Source: Clostridia bacterium BRH_c25
Lineage (GTDB): Bacteria; Bacillota_A; Clostridia; Lutisporales; Lutisporaceae
NCBI GenBank assembly: GCA_001515955.1
Contig: LOES01000059.1
Span: forward strand, 1 to 15,099
DNA: 15,099 nt
Direction of reading: 5' to 3'
Made by a program: the position numbers and the translations under genes. The notes beneath the pieces are model-generated. The model worked only from the letters and a program-made list of their open reading frames with translations, made no database searches and was not told the origin of the DNA. How positions within the stretch are numbered: the stretch's first letter is position 1; each line of letters opens with the position of its first letter. Shown here in pieces: positions 7,048 to 14,361 of this stretch.

Positions 7048-7092
7048 AAAAACCTCCCATATACATATGTATTATTTTCATATGTTACTATA

Positions 7093-7112
7093 TAATTATT
7101 ATCTCATAATTA
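7093..7112. promoter_or_regulatory. Palindrome upstream of the NMO-family gene
   Basis: TAATTAT-N6-ATAATTA, a perfect 7-bp-arm inverted repeat 46 bases upstream of the start, of the size and style bound by MarR-type dimers. The local sequence is very AT-rich, so chance is possible. Unfused -10-like hexamers (TATACT, TATAAG) lie just upstream on the minus strand. Confidence 0.3.
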
Positions 7113-7329
7113 ATACCTTATAATGTAGTATACCATAACTCATGAATTGTGAATATTGAAGTTTTTAAATAATTGATCAAAGTTAAGCAAATAGATGATA
7201 TGGAAATGAAGGGGGGATAGGGTATACTCGTGGAAGAGAGGATTAAGGGAATAGGATATGTAAGAAACAGGATACAGCATATGAACTAAAGGATATCATC
7301 AGGCAAGGATGCGGAAATAAGATAAATAG
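7113..7329. other. Intergenic region without a convincing gene
   Basis: The 7048-7361 gap holds the promoter region of the minus-strand NMO-family gene (about 7048-7180). Beyond that, 7200-7329 is strikingly purine-rich on the plus strand (many GGA/AAG runs). The only short frame with any start signal is a 19-codon GTG frame at 7230-7289, with no homology I recognise. It may be decayed coding DNA. Confidence 0.4.
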
Positions 7330-7350
7330 AGGGGGACAAAAATGCCCCCT
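7330..7350 (-). terminator. Probable terminator of the asd-aspartokinase operon
   Basis: Minus strand AGGGGG, a 9-nt loop, CCCCCT, then a broken U-rich stretch (CTATTTATCTTATTT), beginning 11 bases after the aspartokinase stop. The stem is short but GC-only apart from the ends. Confidence 0.5.
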
Positions 7351-7361
7351 TGTTCTTGGAA

Positions 7362-8348
7362 TCATATAAGATTATGTATTGTCTCAATATTGTCTGCAAT
7401 ATGATAGTCGTTCATTGATACTGCAATATAGTCCTCAAAATAGCTGACATCAAGTGCACGGATGGATTCTTCCGAAATTGCTTTTGCAATCTCTTCCTTT
7501 ACAAGCAGCGCAAATTTCCGGTTGAACAATATATATGCAGAGGTTGTATCCTGACTTTGTTTATCAAGAGCGATACCAACAATGCATTTATTGTTTTTTG
7601 TAGGCTCCTCAGATATAAGAGTACCATTCCCAGAGGAATCAGTTCCGCGAACGCGTACCGGAATATTAAATTTTTTTGCTGCTTCGACAGCCCGGGGATG
7701 AATCACTTTGGCTCCATGGCTTGCCAGATTGTACATATCGGTATAGGAAATGTGGCTGATATATTCAGAGGAAGGATATACTCTGGGATCAACAAAAGCC
7801 ACTCCGGGTACATCGGTAAAGATGTCAACCACTTCTGATTTTAGGAAACCGCCCAGTTCAACCGCAGTTGTATCACTGCCGCCCCGCCCTAGGGTCGTTA
7901 TCCTGCCATCCCGGGTGATTCCCTGAAAGCCCGCTATAACGGGGACTTTGCCCTGACTTATGTATTTTTTAATGTTGGTTGTATCGATATTGAGAATATT
8001 GCTGTTGTTAAAGTCATCAGTTGTCAGAATGCCTGCTTGAAAACCAGTCAGTGCTTCTGCTTCAATACCATATGTATCCAGAAAATGAGCGATAAGCGAA
8101 CAGGCTATGATTTCTCCGCAGGATAATATCAAGTCTCTTTTAGCGGGGTCTATATTGGGGCTTATGGATTCCAGCATACCGGAAATAGTATCGGTGGCAT
8201 AAGGCTCACCTTTTCTGCCCATGGCTGATACGACCAGAACTACATCATTGCCTTGCTGCCTTGCTTTTTTTACATGTCCGAGCAAGGATAACCGTGCATT
8301 TTCTGTAGCAACAGAGGTGCCCCCAAATTTCTGGACAATAATTCCCAT
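7362..8348 (-). CDS. dapG: Aspartokinase, DapG type, with shortened regulatory region
   Basis: Phosphorylates L-aspartate to 4-aspartyl phosphate, the first step to lysine/DAP, threonine and methionine. The catalytic domain is intact: VQKFGGTSV (5-13), SAMGRKGEPYATD, LSCGEIIA, AGFQGITRDGRITTLGRGGSDTTAVEL, DIFTDVPGVAFVDPR and HGAKVIHPRAVE. The motifs SAMGRKGxPYATD and LxSCGE match the Bacillus DapG subfamily. Length is 328 residues against about 400 for the family. After residue ~255 only about 70 residues remain, enough for one ACT-like unit, where DapG has two, so feedback control is probably altered. GGGGGGAG precedes ATG 8348, and asd ends 14 bases upstream, so the two form an operon. A possible terminator follows the stop. 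Expression should follow the operator in front of asd. Confidence 0.88.
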   Translation of the reverse strand: MGIIVQKFGGTSVATENARLSLLGHVKKARQQGNDVVLVVSAMGRKGEPYATDTISGMLESISPNIDPAKRDLILSCGEIIACSLIAHFLDTYGIEAEALTGFQAGILTTDDFNNSNILNIDTTNIKKYISQGKVPVIAGFQGITRDGRITTLGRGGSDTTAVELGGFLKSEVVDIFTDVPGVAFVDPRVYPSSEYISHISYTDMYNLASHGAKVIHPRAVEAAKKFNIPVRVRGTDSSGNGTLISEEPTKNNKCIVGIALDKQSQDTTSAYILFNRKFALLVKEEIAKAISEESIRALDVSYFEDYIAVSMNDYHIADNIETIHNLI

Positions 8349-8362
8349 AGAAATTCTCCCCC

Positions 8363-9373
8363 CTAAATCAGATTTTGCTTTACAAGTTCTTCTGCTATCT
8401 GGACAGCATTAAGAGCAGCACCCTTTCTGAGATTATCCGCTACAACCCATAGATTAAGGCCATTCTCAATGGAAAAATCCTTCCGTATCCTTCCTACAAG
8501 TACGTCATCCTTTCCTTCTGCATCAATTGCCAAAGGATATAAGTTGATTTTATTATCATCAACCACCTTGACACCCGGCGCATTATTAAGGATATCTCTT
8601 GCTTCCTTTGCGTCAATCGGCTTCTCGGTTTCAATATTAATGGATTCAGAATGAGCGCGGAATACAGGCACTCTGACAGCTGTTGCCGAAACCTTGATTG
8701 ATTCGTCAAGAATTTTTTTCGTTTCATTGTCCATTTTCATTTCTTCTTTGGTATATTCATTATCCAGGAAAATATCGATATGAGGCAAGGTGTTGAAAGC
8801 AATCTGATACGGATATACTTCAACAGGAGGTTTTACCCCTTCTGAATAGCTTTTTACCTGACGGTCCAATTCATCAATAGCTTTTTGCCCGGTACCGGAA
8901 ACAGCCTGGTAGGTAGATACGATTATTCTCTTGATCCTGTATACGTCATGCAAAGGCTTCAGTGCAACCAACATCTGAATTGTAGAGCAATTAGGATTTG
9001 CGATTAACCCCCGGTGGTTTTTAAGAGCCTGGGGGTTTACCTCGGGAACAACAAGAGGTACTGTGGGATCCAACCTCCAAGCACTGCTGTTATCAATTAC
9101 AACAGCACCCTCTTTTACGGCAATGGGTGCCAGAGCAAGGCTTGCATCCCCACCTGCAGAAAAAAGTGCTATATCTACATCCTTAAAGGCTCCTTCCTTT
9201 GCTTCTTTTATCTCTACAGATTGGTTATTGAATAAAATTGTCTTTCCTTCATTTGCTTTGATATCCAGAGGCTTGATGCTTTCAATAGGGAATTTCCTTT
9301 GTGATAATATTTTAAGCATTTCACTACCAACGGCACCCAGTGCTCCAACAACTGCAACACGATATTTTTTCAT
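8363..9373 (-). CDS. asd: Aspartate-semialdehyde dehydrogenase
   Basis: Full-length (336 residues) NADPH-dependent enzyme that converts aspartyl-4-phosphate to L-aspartate 4-semialdehyde, reversibly. Visible features are the N-terminal nucleotide-binding loop VGALGAVGSEML (9-20; the usual GATGAVG has Leu for Thr), SAGGDAS, the catalytic Cys129 in ANPNCSTIQ, the QAVSGTG segment, the catalytic His241 in RVPVFRAHSES and the C-terminal dimer segment LNLWVVADNLRKGAALNAVQIAE. AGGGGG about six bases before ATG 9373 sets the start. It is the first gene of a two-gene operon with the aspartokinase and is transcribed away from the oxidase operon. A strong promoter with a palindromic operator lies directly upstream. 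No lysine riboswitch or T-box is present, which is unusual for a purely biosynthetic asd. Confidence 0.95.
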   Translation of the reverse strand: MKKYRVAVVGALGAVGSEMLKILSQRKFPIESIKPLDIKANEGKTILFNNQSVEIKEAKEGAFKDVDIALFSAGGDASLALAPIAVKEGAVVIDNSSAWRLDPTVPLVVPEVNPQALKNHRGLIANPNCSTIQMLVALKPLHDVYRIKRIIVSTYQAVSGTGQKAIDELDRQVKSYSEGVKPPVEVYPYQIAFNTLPHIDIFLDNEYTKEEMKMDNETKKILDESIKVSATAVRVPVFRAHSESINIETEKPIDAKEARDILNNAPGVKVVDDNKINLYPLAIDAEGKDDVLVGRIRKDFSIENGLNLWVVADNLRKGAALNAVQIAEELVKQNLI

Positions 9374-9395
9374 AATAATCCCCCTTTACCATACA

Positions 9396-9417
9396 CTGCT
9401 CATCACATGATGAGTAG
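9396..9417. promoter_or_regulatory. Operator O1 at the asd promoter
   Basis: A 22-bp palindrome with 9 of 11 positions symmetric, core CTCATCACATGATGAG. It starts about 3 bases after the predicted asd transcription start, where a bound repressor would block RNA polymerase. It is nearly identical to the operator at 9567-9590. Confidence 0.75.
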
Positions 9418-9426
9418 TTTAATTTT

Positions 9427-9456
9427 ATTATATAGTTGCAATTGTGATAAAGTCAA
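9427..9456 (-). promoter_or_regulatory. asd-dapG promoter
   Basis: Minus strand TTGACT (9456-9451), 18-bp spacer, TATAAT (9432-9427). Predicted start near 9420, immediately before operator O1. Confidence 0.75.
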
Positions 9457-9527
9457 TAAGTAAATTTTCATTATTAATATTTTTCACTGAATTAAAAAAT
9501 TGATCAGTAAAAAGTTTTTTAAATTTA

Positions 9528-9556
9528 TTGACAATTCTGTATAAACAAGTTATGCT
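9528..9556 (+). promoter_or_regulatory. Promoter of the oxidase-symporter-dapA operon
   Basis: TTGACA (9528-9533), 17-bp spacer, TATGCT (9551-9556). Predicted start near 9563, just before operator O2. With the asd promoter it forms a divergent pair. Confidence 0.75.
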
Positions 9557-9566
9557 AAAGACAAGA

Positions 9567-9590
9567 CCTGCTCATCATATGATGAGTAGG
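9567..9590. promoter_or_regulatory. Operator O2 at the oxidase-operon promoter
   Basis: A 24-bp palindrome with 11 of 12 positions symmetric, core CTCATCATATGATGAG, about 4 bases after the predicted transcription start. It differs from O1 by only one base over the shared 22 bp. The centres of O1 and O2 are 172 bp apart. The likely ligand-responsive repressor is the FCD regulator encoded at 12446-13204. Confidence 0.8.
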
Positions 9591-9624
9591 CATTCGGATA
9601 AGCTAACAGAGAGGAGTTACAGCA

Positions 9625-10815
9625 ATGCATAAGGTATTTGATGTTGTCGTCATTGGTGGAGGGATTATTGGGCTATCTACGTCATACTATCTGTTAAAAA
9701 GCGGAAAGAGAGTGTTGCTGGTAGAAAAGGAACAGTTTGGGGCAGGTGCTTCAGGAGCATGTGACGATATGATACTGCTGCAGTCGAAGAAACCGGGGAT
9801 ATCTCTTCAGCTTGCATTTGAGAGCATGGAAATGTATAGAGCTCTTTCCAGCGAGCTGGAAATCGACGTTGAATTCGAATCAAAGGGTGGTATGATACTG
9901 ATTGAGAATGCCCAGCAGCTTGCGATTATGGAGGATTTTGTGGAGCAACAAAAAAAATACGGGCTGGACGTCAGCATAATTGATAAGAATGAAGTCATGA
10001 AACGGCAGCCTCATGTGAGGAAGGGTATTATAGCTTCCACTTACAGCAATAAGGATTCTCAGGTGAACCCATTAAAGGTTATGAGAGGGTATCTGAGAAA
10101 GAGCAACAAGATGGGGCTTGTAAGTGTTAAAGGGGCTGCTATAAAGGAGATAAGTCCTCTTAAGGATTATTGGAGAATTGCCTTCGGCAATGGAGAAGTT
10201 GTTGAGACACAGCAGATTGTTAACGCAGCAGGGGCTTGGGCACCACAAATAGGTAAAATGGCAGGTATTGATATTCCAATTATACCTAAAAAGGGACAGA
10301 TTGTCGTGACGGAACAAATTCCACCAATCGGAGAGACAAATGTCTGGAGTGCGGAATATATTGTTTCCAAATTGGAACCTGAACTGAACAAGAAAAAGGA
10401 TGATATACACAGCAGGCTTGGAATCGGTTTTGCATTTTCACAGACAACAGACGGAAATTATCTCATCGGAAGCACGAGGGAGAACGCAGGGTTTGATACG
10501 GAGACGAACCTGACCGCCTTGAATATACTGGTAAAACAAGCTGTCAGCTTCTTTCCGATTATGAAAAATGTAAACATGATAAGGAGCTTTGCAGGGCTGC
10601 GTCCCGCATCGGTCGACGGAAAGCCGATAATAGGAGAGGTAGAAAACAGCAGGGGCTTTTACATAGCTGCAGGTCATGAGGGAGACGGCATAGCATTGGC
10701 TCCTATTACCGGAAAGCTGATAAGTGATATGATAAGTGGCATTCATGTGCCGTATAACATGGAGGAATTAAATATTAGGAGGTTTGAACAGAAAAGCGAG
10801 GTGAGTATTATATAA
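9625..10815 (+). CDS. FAD-dependent amino/imino-acid oxidoreductase (DadA/HcnC-like)
   Basis: A 396-residue flavoprotein of the DAO superfamily, which includes sarcosine oxidase, D-amino-acid dehydrogenase, D-hydroxyproline dehydrogenase beta and HcnC. It should oxidise a secondary or D-amino acid to the imine, passing electrons to partner subunits. The Rossmann motif VVVIGGGIIGLSTSYYLLKSG (7-27) is followed by VLLVEKEQFGAGASGA, NAAGAWAPQIGKMAG (second FAD contact) and the C-terminal SFAGLRPASVDGKPIIGEV with GFYIAAGHEGDGIALAPITGKLI, typical of the family. GAGGAG lies about ten bases before ATG 9625. It is the first gene of the operon behind O2, and the other genes encode two [2Fe-2S] proteins and an HcnB-like FAD protein, the partners expected for a heteromeric dehydrogenase. 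Substrate is uncertain: hydroxyproline, proline, opine or another cyclic amino acid are all possible. Confidence 0.82.
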   Translation: MHKVFDVVVIGGGIIGLSTSYYLLKSGKRVLLVEKEQFGAGASGACDDMILLQSKKPGISLQLAFESMEMYRALSSELEIDVEFESKGGMILIENAQQLAIMEDFVEQQKKYGLDVSIIDKNEVMKRQPHVRKGIIASTYSNKDSQVNPLKVMRGYLRKSNKMGLVSVKGAAIKEISPLKDYWRIAFGNGEVVETQQIVNAAGAWAPQIGKMAGIDIPIIPKKGQIVVTEQIPPIGETNVWSAEYIVSKLEPELNKKKDDIHSRLGIGFAFSQTTDGNYLIGSTRENAGFDTETNLTALNILVKQAVSFFPIMKNVNMIRSFAGLRPASVDGKPIIGEVENSRGFYIAAGHEGDGIALAPITGKLISDMISGIHVPYNMEELNIRRFEQKSEVSII

Positions 10816-10852
10816 GGTTCAAAGCTCTAATATAAATAAAGGAGGATTGCAA

Positions 10853-12304
10853 ATGGGCATTGGTTCAATGTTGTGGTTAATAACGATTGTTATGTGTGGA
10901 GTGTTCCTTTACATTTCCTGGAGAGTTAAAGATCAGGCAAGCATGAGCTTTTCCAACTACGCAATAGGTGGTAAGAGCTTTCCCATGTACTTGATTTTCT
11001 TTACACAGTTTGCTACCATTATGGGCGTCGGTAACTTTGTAGGACATGCAGGCAAGGGATACGCACAAGGTCTCCCGTGGATGGCATTCGTACTTGGCGA
11101 ACAGGGCTCAAAAATCATTTTTGCATTATTCTTTGCAGGCTTGGCAGGACGGTTTACTTATAATACTTTCCCTGAAATGATTGATGACCTGATTTCAAGG
11201 GACAAAATTACACGAGCTATGTCCGGAGTACTTGCTTCAATGATCATGATCGCCTGGGTAGGGGGTCAGGGCAAGGCTTTCGGAAACATCTTCAACATTG
11301 CTACGGGCGCGGATCCGATACCGATTATACTACTGTTCTCTTTCGTATTTATTGTATATACAACATTGGGCGGCATATACTCGGTTGTTTGGACAGATCT
11401 TGCTCAGGGAATCTTATGTGTTGTATTCGGAGTCGCCTTCTATATTTATGGTTTCAAACCGGTAAACTGGAGCATGGCTGAACTGGGTACAAGGCTTCAG
11501 GCAATAGGAAAAGCAGAGCTTTGGACCTTTGATGTCAGTAATCCCTTGAGCTTGGTTACTATGTTTGTAACCGGTTGTGTGGGAATTCTGGTAGCACAGA
11601 TTTATTGGCAGAGATGCTTTTCTGCCAAAGACAGTAAAACAGCTAAAAACGGTATGCTTTGGAGTGGAATTATAGCAATCATCATGGTAATGCTTACTGC
11701 ACTTCTGGGAATGGTTATACTGACCTTGAACCAGGGACTTAAGCCTGATGATGCAATGCCATGGTTTATGATGAATTATGTACCTCCATTTATTACAGCT
11801 ATGATTTTCGCACTTATATTGGCTGCAGGGATGTCTTCAGCAGACTCCAATCTTAATTCTGCATCGGTACTTATAGTAAACGACCTTATAAAACCCTTCA
11901 GCCCTAATTCAACTGACAAGCAGCTTGTAAACTATGCGAAGCTGCTGACAATCCTAATCGGAGTATTTGCGGCAATTGCAGCAATTTTCTCCAGTTCGAT
12001 TCTTGGCTTGTTCTCAAGAGCATATTCCATGGCAGGGGGCGGCTTGGTACCGCTTTTACTGGTAGGGCTTTTATGGAAAGAAAGAAAGAACGAAGACTTT
12101 GAAATGGGGAAAAAGAACAGTAAGGTGACTCCGTGGGGAGCCAGAATTGGTATTGTCGTCGGTTCCATATTGACTCAGATTACAGCTTTGGGTCCCAACA
12201 GAGTATTGATAGCATTGGTTATTTCCGCTGTACTTATTGTTGTTATTTCACTTCTGACTAAAAATGTTGATGTAAAAGAAGGAGAAATGACTGCTAAAGG
12301 ATAA
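10853..12304 (+). CDS. Sodium:solute symporter (SSS family)
   Basis: A 483-residue membrane protein with about 12-13 hydrophobic helices, a Na+-coupled importer of the SSS family (PutP, PanF and sialic-acid transporters belong here). The N-terminal pattern YISWRVKDQASMSFSNYAIGGKSFP followed by FATIMGVGNFVGHAGKGYAQG is the family's first-helix Na+ site region. Other family signatures are VYTTLGGIYSVVWTDLAQG in the middle and the ILAAGMSSADSNLNSAS helix later. I start at ATG 10853, seven bases after GGAGG; the frame opens slightly earlier at TTG 10847, which lies right against the GGAGG and is not credible. It begins 37 bases after the oxidase stop and is co-transcribed with it, so it probably imports the oxidase substrate. 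Substrate type cannot be read from the sequence. Confidence 0.9.
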   Translation: MGIGSMLWLITIVMCGVFLYISWRVKDQASMSFSNYAIGGKSFPMYLIFFTQFATIMGVGNFVGHAGKGYAQGLPWMAFVLGEQGSKIIFALFFAGLAGRFTYNTFPEMIDDLISRDKITRAMSGVLASMIMIAWVGGQGKAFGNIFNIATGADPIPIILLFSFVFIVYTTLGGIYSVVWTDLAQGILCVVFGVAFYIYGFKPVNWSMAELGTRLQAIGKAELWTFDVSNPLSLVTMFVTGCVGILVAQIYWQRCFSAKDSKTAKNGMLWSGIIAIIMVMLTALLGMVILTLNQGLKPDDAMPWFMMNYVPPFITAMIFALILAAGMSSADSNLNSASVLIVNDLIKPFSPNSTDKQLVNYAKLLTILIGVFAAIAAIFSSSILGLFSRAYSMAGGGLVPLLLVGLLWKERKNEDFEMGKKNSKVTPWGARIGIVVGSILTQITALGPNRVLIALVISAVLIVVISLLTKNVDVKEGEMTAKG

Positions 12305-12327
12305 ATATGTAATGCTGAAATAAATGT

Positions 12328-12387
12328 GTACAGGGAGGACGCACTGTGTATTGTATGAGACAATATGCGATGCGTTCTCTCAGGTAC
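12328..12387. promoter_or_regulatory. Long hairpin between symporter and regulator genes
   Basis: Nested arms pair across 12328-12387: GTAC with GTAC at the edges, GAGGACGCA (12335-12343) with TGCGTTCTC (12371-12379, one G-U), a G-U-rich middle, and TATTGT (12349-12354) with ACAATA (12360-12365) around a 5-nt loop. No U tract follows, so it is unlikely to be a simple terminator. In an operon this could be an mRNA-processing or stability element that lowers regulator expression relative to the transporter. Confidence 0.5.
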
Positions 12388-12445
12388 ATAGTAACATCAA
12401 GAATTCATTATGAAGCATAATCAAAACAGGTGCGAGGGAAAGAGA

Positions 12446-13204
12446 ATGAAATATACTTTAGATGAAAAAGAAGTACTGATTCTGGAATGCATAAAGGAGT
12501 CAGGGGAAGCAATCGGTTCCTGGTATCTCGTAGAGAAAATGGAAGAGAAGGACATCTATATCAGCTCGGCAACCATAGGCAGGATACTGACTCACTTGGA
12601 GAAATTGGGATACGTGGAAAAGGAAGGCTCCAAAGGAAGAAATATTACCAATAAGGGAATTGAGGCCTTGGAGAGGACAAAGACCATCAACAAAATCAAT
12701 TTTCATAAGGAAGAATTGGAAAAGCTTATCAATACCAAGGTTTTGGAAGATTTTTTAATGGTACTTCAGGCTAGAAGAGCAATAGAGAGGGAGACTGTAA
12801 TACTTGCAGCACAGAACATAACTGAAGCTGAAATAAAAAGAATGGATGAGATTCTTAAGACGCAGGAAGCTAATTACGCAAAGAAGCTTAGCATTGCTAC
12901 CGACGATATTAACTTTCACAGGGCAATTGCCAAAGCTTCAAGGAATACTGTCCTGGAATCGCTATACAGTATCATATCAAACTTTGGGCAGCAGTCCAAT
13001 CTTTTTGAGTATATCCGTGCACAGGTTAAGTCGCCGTATAATGTTTCCCATAGGAAAATTTATGATGCACTGAAAAATCATGATGAGACTGAGGCTGAGA
13101 AAGCAATGCTGGAGCATATGCAAAACCTGGTAAAGGATGTCACTGCTTATTGGGATATATGTAATGCAGATGCCGAGGAGGAGGTTGGGCCAAGAGATGA
13201 GTGA
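12446..13204 (+). CDS. FCD-domain transcriptional regulator with non-GntR winged helix
   Basis: A 252-residue regulator with two parts. Residues 1-75 form a winged helix (VLILECIKESGEAIGSWYLV, ISSATIGRILTHLEKLGY, then the wing EKEGSKGRNIT), which resembles the NrpR/RNase R-type HTH rather than the usual GntR domain. Residues 95-235 are an FCD ligand domain: D154-x3-H158 in DDINFHRAIAKASRN, H202 in SHRKIYDAL and H224 in MLEHM match its metal-binding ligands. FCD regulators usually bind organic acids or amino acids through this metal and release DNA when bound. ATG 12446 has GAGGG seven bases before it; an in-frame ATG at 12410 has no such site. Its stop overlaps the next start by 8 bases (ATGAGTGA). 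It is the obvious candidate to bind operators O1 and O2, making the operon autoregulated, but that is inferred. Confidence 0.85.
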   Translation: MKYTLDEKEVLILECIKESGEAIGSWYLVEKMEEKDIYISSATIGRILTHLEKLGYVEKEGSKGRNITNKGIEALERTKTINKINFHKEELEKLINTKVLEDFLMVLQARRAIERETVILAAQNITEAEIKRMDEILKTQEANYAKKLSIATDDINFHRAIAKASRNTVLESLYSIISNFGQQSNLFEYIRAQVKSPYNVSHRKIYDALKNHDETEAEKAMLEHMQNLVKDVTAYWDICNADAEEEVGPRDE

Positions 13205-13469
13205 CGCTATTATATGCCGATGTGAGGAAGTAACAAGAAAAGAAATTGAGGATGCAATTTCCGACGGTGCAACCGGAATGGATGAGGTTAAACGCTGTAC
13301 AAGAGCAGGAATGGGGCTATGTCAAGGCCGTACCTGCAGGAGACAGGTGGAGAAAATCCTATCGGATAAAACCGGAAAAGGTCTGAAGGATATAAAGCCA
13401 TCCAATTATCGTCAGCCTGTCAGACCGATCAAGATGGAAGTGTTGACAGTATTAAAGGAGGAGGAATAG
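13197..13469 (+). CDS. BFD-like [2Fe-2S]-binding protein, dehydrogenase subunit
   Basis: A 90-residue iron-sulfur protein. Cysteines C7-x-C9, C34, C42 and C47 lie in IICRCEEVTRKEIEDAI and KRCTRAGMGLCQGRTC, the signature of the BFD-like [2Fe-2S] domain found at the C-terminus of HcnA/opine-oxidase A-type subunits and in D-hydroxyproline dehydrogenases. It should pass electrons between flavin subunits. Here it is a stand-alone gene rather than a fused domain. I start at ATG 13197, overlapping the regulator's stop. The frame is open upstream to 13137, but those codons lie inside the regulator gene and would add a non-family N-terminus. The tail (residues 60-90, basic and Pro-rich) precedes dapA, which starts one base after the stop. 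Confidence 0.85.
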   Translation: MSDAIICRCEEVTRKEIEDAISDGATGMDEVKRCTRAGMGLCQGRTCRRQVEKILSDKTGKGLKDIKPSNYRQPVRPIKMEVLTVLKEEE

Positions 13470-13470
13470 C

Positions 13471-14346
13471 ATGAAGGACTGGGGTAGGTTGATAACAGCT
13501 ATGGTTACGCCATTTAACAATCAAATGCAGGTGGATTATGAAATGGCGTCAAAACTTGCGAATAAGCTGGTTAAGGAAGGAACCACCGCTTTCGTGATAT
13601 GCGGGACAACAGGGGAGGCACCCACTCTTAGCGCTGCAGAGAAGGAGAATTTGTTCAAGCTCATTAAGATGAGTGTTGATGTGCCTGTTATTGCAGGAGT
13701 CGGGACAAATTCCACCGCTTCAACCATTGAGAACTGTCAAAGGGCAATTGAATGCGGAGTGGACGGCTTGCTGGTGGTTGTACCTTATTACAGCAAACCG
13801 GATCAGGAGTCAATGTATCAGCATTTCAAAACAGTTGCTGAAGCAGTTAATGGGGATATAATTGTTTATAATGTACCGGGAAGAACAGGCTGTAATATGC
13901 TTCCGGCCACATTAGCCAGGCTTGCAGAGTTTAAAAACATTGTAGCTGTAAAGGAAGCAAGCGGGAATATTCAGCAGTTGTCCGAGATGGTCAGGGTTAC
14001 TCCTGAGGATTTCAAAGTATATACCGGTGATGATGGATTAACCTTGCCGGGTCTGTCTGTAGGAGGATATGGCGTAGTAAGCGTTGCATCCCAGGTAGTA
14101 GGAATAATGATGAAAGAAATGATAGAGTTCTATTTGGAAGGCAATGTCAGTAATGCAGCAAGAAGGCATATTGAACTGTTGGATATTTTTGAGAAGCTCT
14201 TTTGCACGACTAATCCGATACCTATAAAGGCAGCTCTCAATTTGATGGGTATAAATGTAGGAGGTTTGAGGCTGCCGCTTGTCAAGGCAAACCCAAGCTT
14301 ACAGGCAGAAGTACAGCGCGGCTTGAGGAAACTCAAACTGGTATAA
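13471..14346 (+). CDS. dapA: 4-hydroxy-tetrahydrodipicolinate synthase (DapA family)
   Basis: A 291-residue class I aldolase of the DapA/NAL family; HTPA synthase condenses pyruvate with aspartate semialdehyde. Active-site residues are at the positions of the E. coli enzyme: Thr46-Thr47 in GTTGEAPTLS, Tyr106-Tyr107 in VPYYSKP, Tyr133 and Arg138 in YNVPGRT, the Schiff-base Lys161 in VAVKEASGN, and the C-terminal NPIPIKAALNLMG segment. The Arg of YNVPGRT binds the semialdehyde carboxylate and is normally absent from the hydroxyproline-pathway deaminases of the family, so this looks like a true DapA by residues. Its context is odd: it sits between two [2Fe-2S] subunit genes of a flavin dehydrogenase instead of beside dapB. 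AGGAGGAGG precedes ATG 13471. Shared operators link it to the divergent asd-dapG. A 1-pyrroline-4-hydroxy-2-carboxylate deaminase role remains an alternative. Confidence 0.85.
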   Translation: MKDWGRLITAMVTPFNNQMQVDYEMASKLANKLVKEGTTAFVICGTTGEAPTLSAAEKENLFKLIKMSVDVPVIAGVGTNSTASTIENCQRAIECGVDGLLVVVPYYSKPDQESMYQHFKTVAEAVNGDIIVYNVPGRTGCNMLPATLARLAEFKNIVAVKEASGNIQQLSEMVRVTPEDFKVYTGDDGLTLPGLSVGGYGVVSVASQVVGIMMKEMIEFYLEGNVSNAARRHIELLDIFEKLFCTTNPIPIKAALNLMGINVGGLRLPLVKANPSLQAEVQRGLRKLKLV

Positions 14347-14361
14347 GTAAGGAGGGGCAAC

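Noticed and set aside
7230..7289. Possible 19-codon GTG peptide in the purine-rich gap
   Set aside because: The nearest purine-rich site is too far from the GTG, there is no homology, and the length is within chance expectation.
9374..9624. Lysine riboswitch or T-box in front of asd
   Set aside because: I looked for the conserved blocks because asd/aspartokinase operons often carry one, but the leader is only about 45 bases and is occupied by the palindromic operator.
12410..12445. Upstream in-frame ATG of the FCD regulator
   Set aside because: No Shine-Dalgarno precedes it, whereas ATG 12446 has GAGGG at ideal spacing and starts the winged helix directly.
13079..13087. Extra operator half-site (CATGATGAG) inside the regulator gene
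   Set aside because: Only one half of the palindrome is present and it lies within coding sequence, so it is likely chance.
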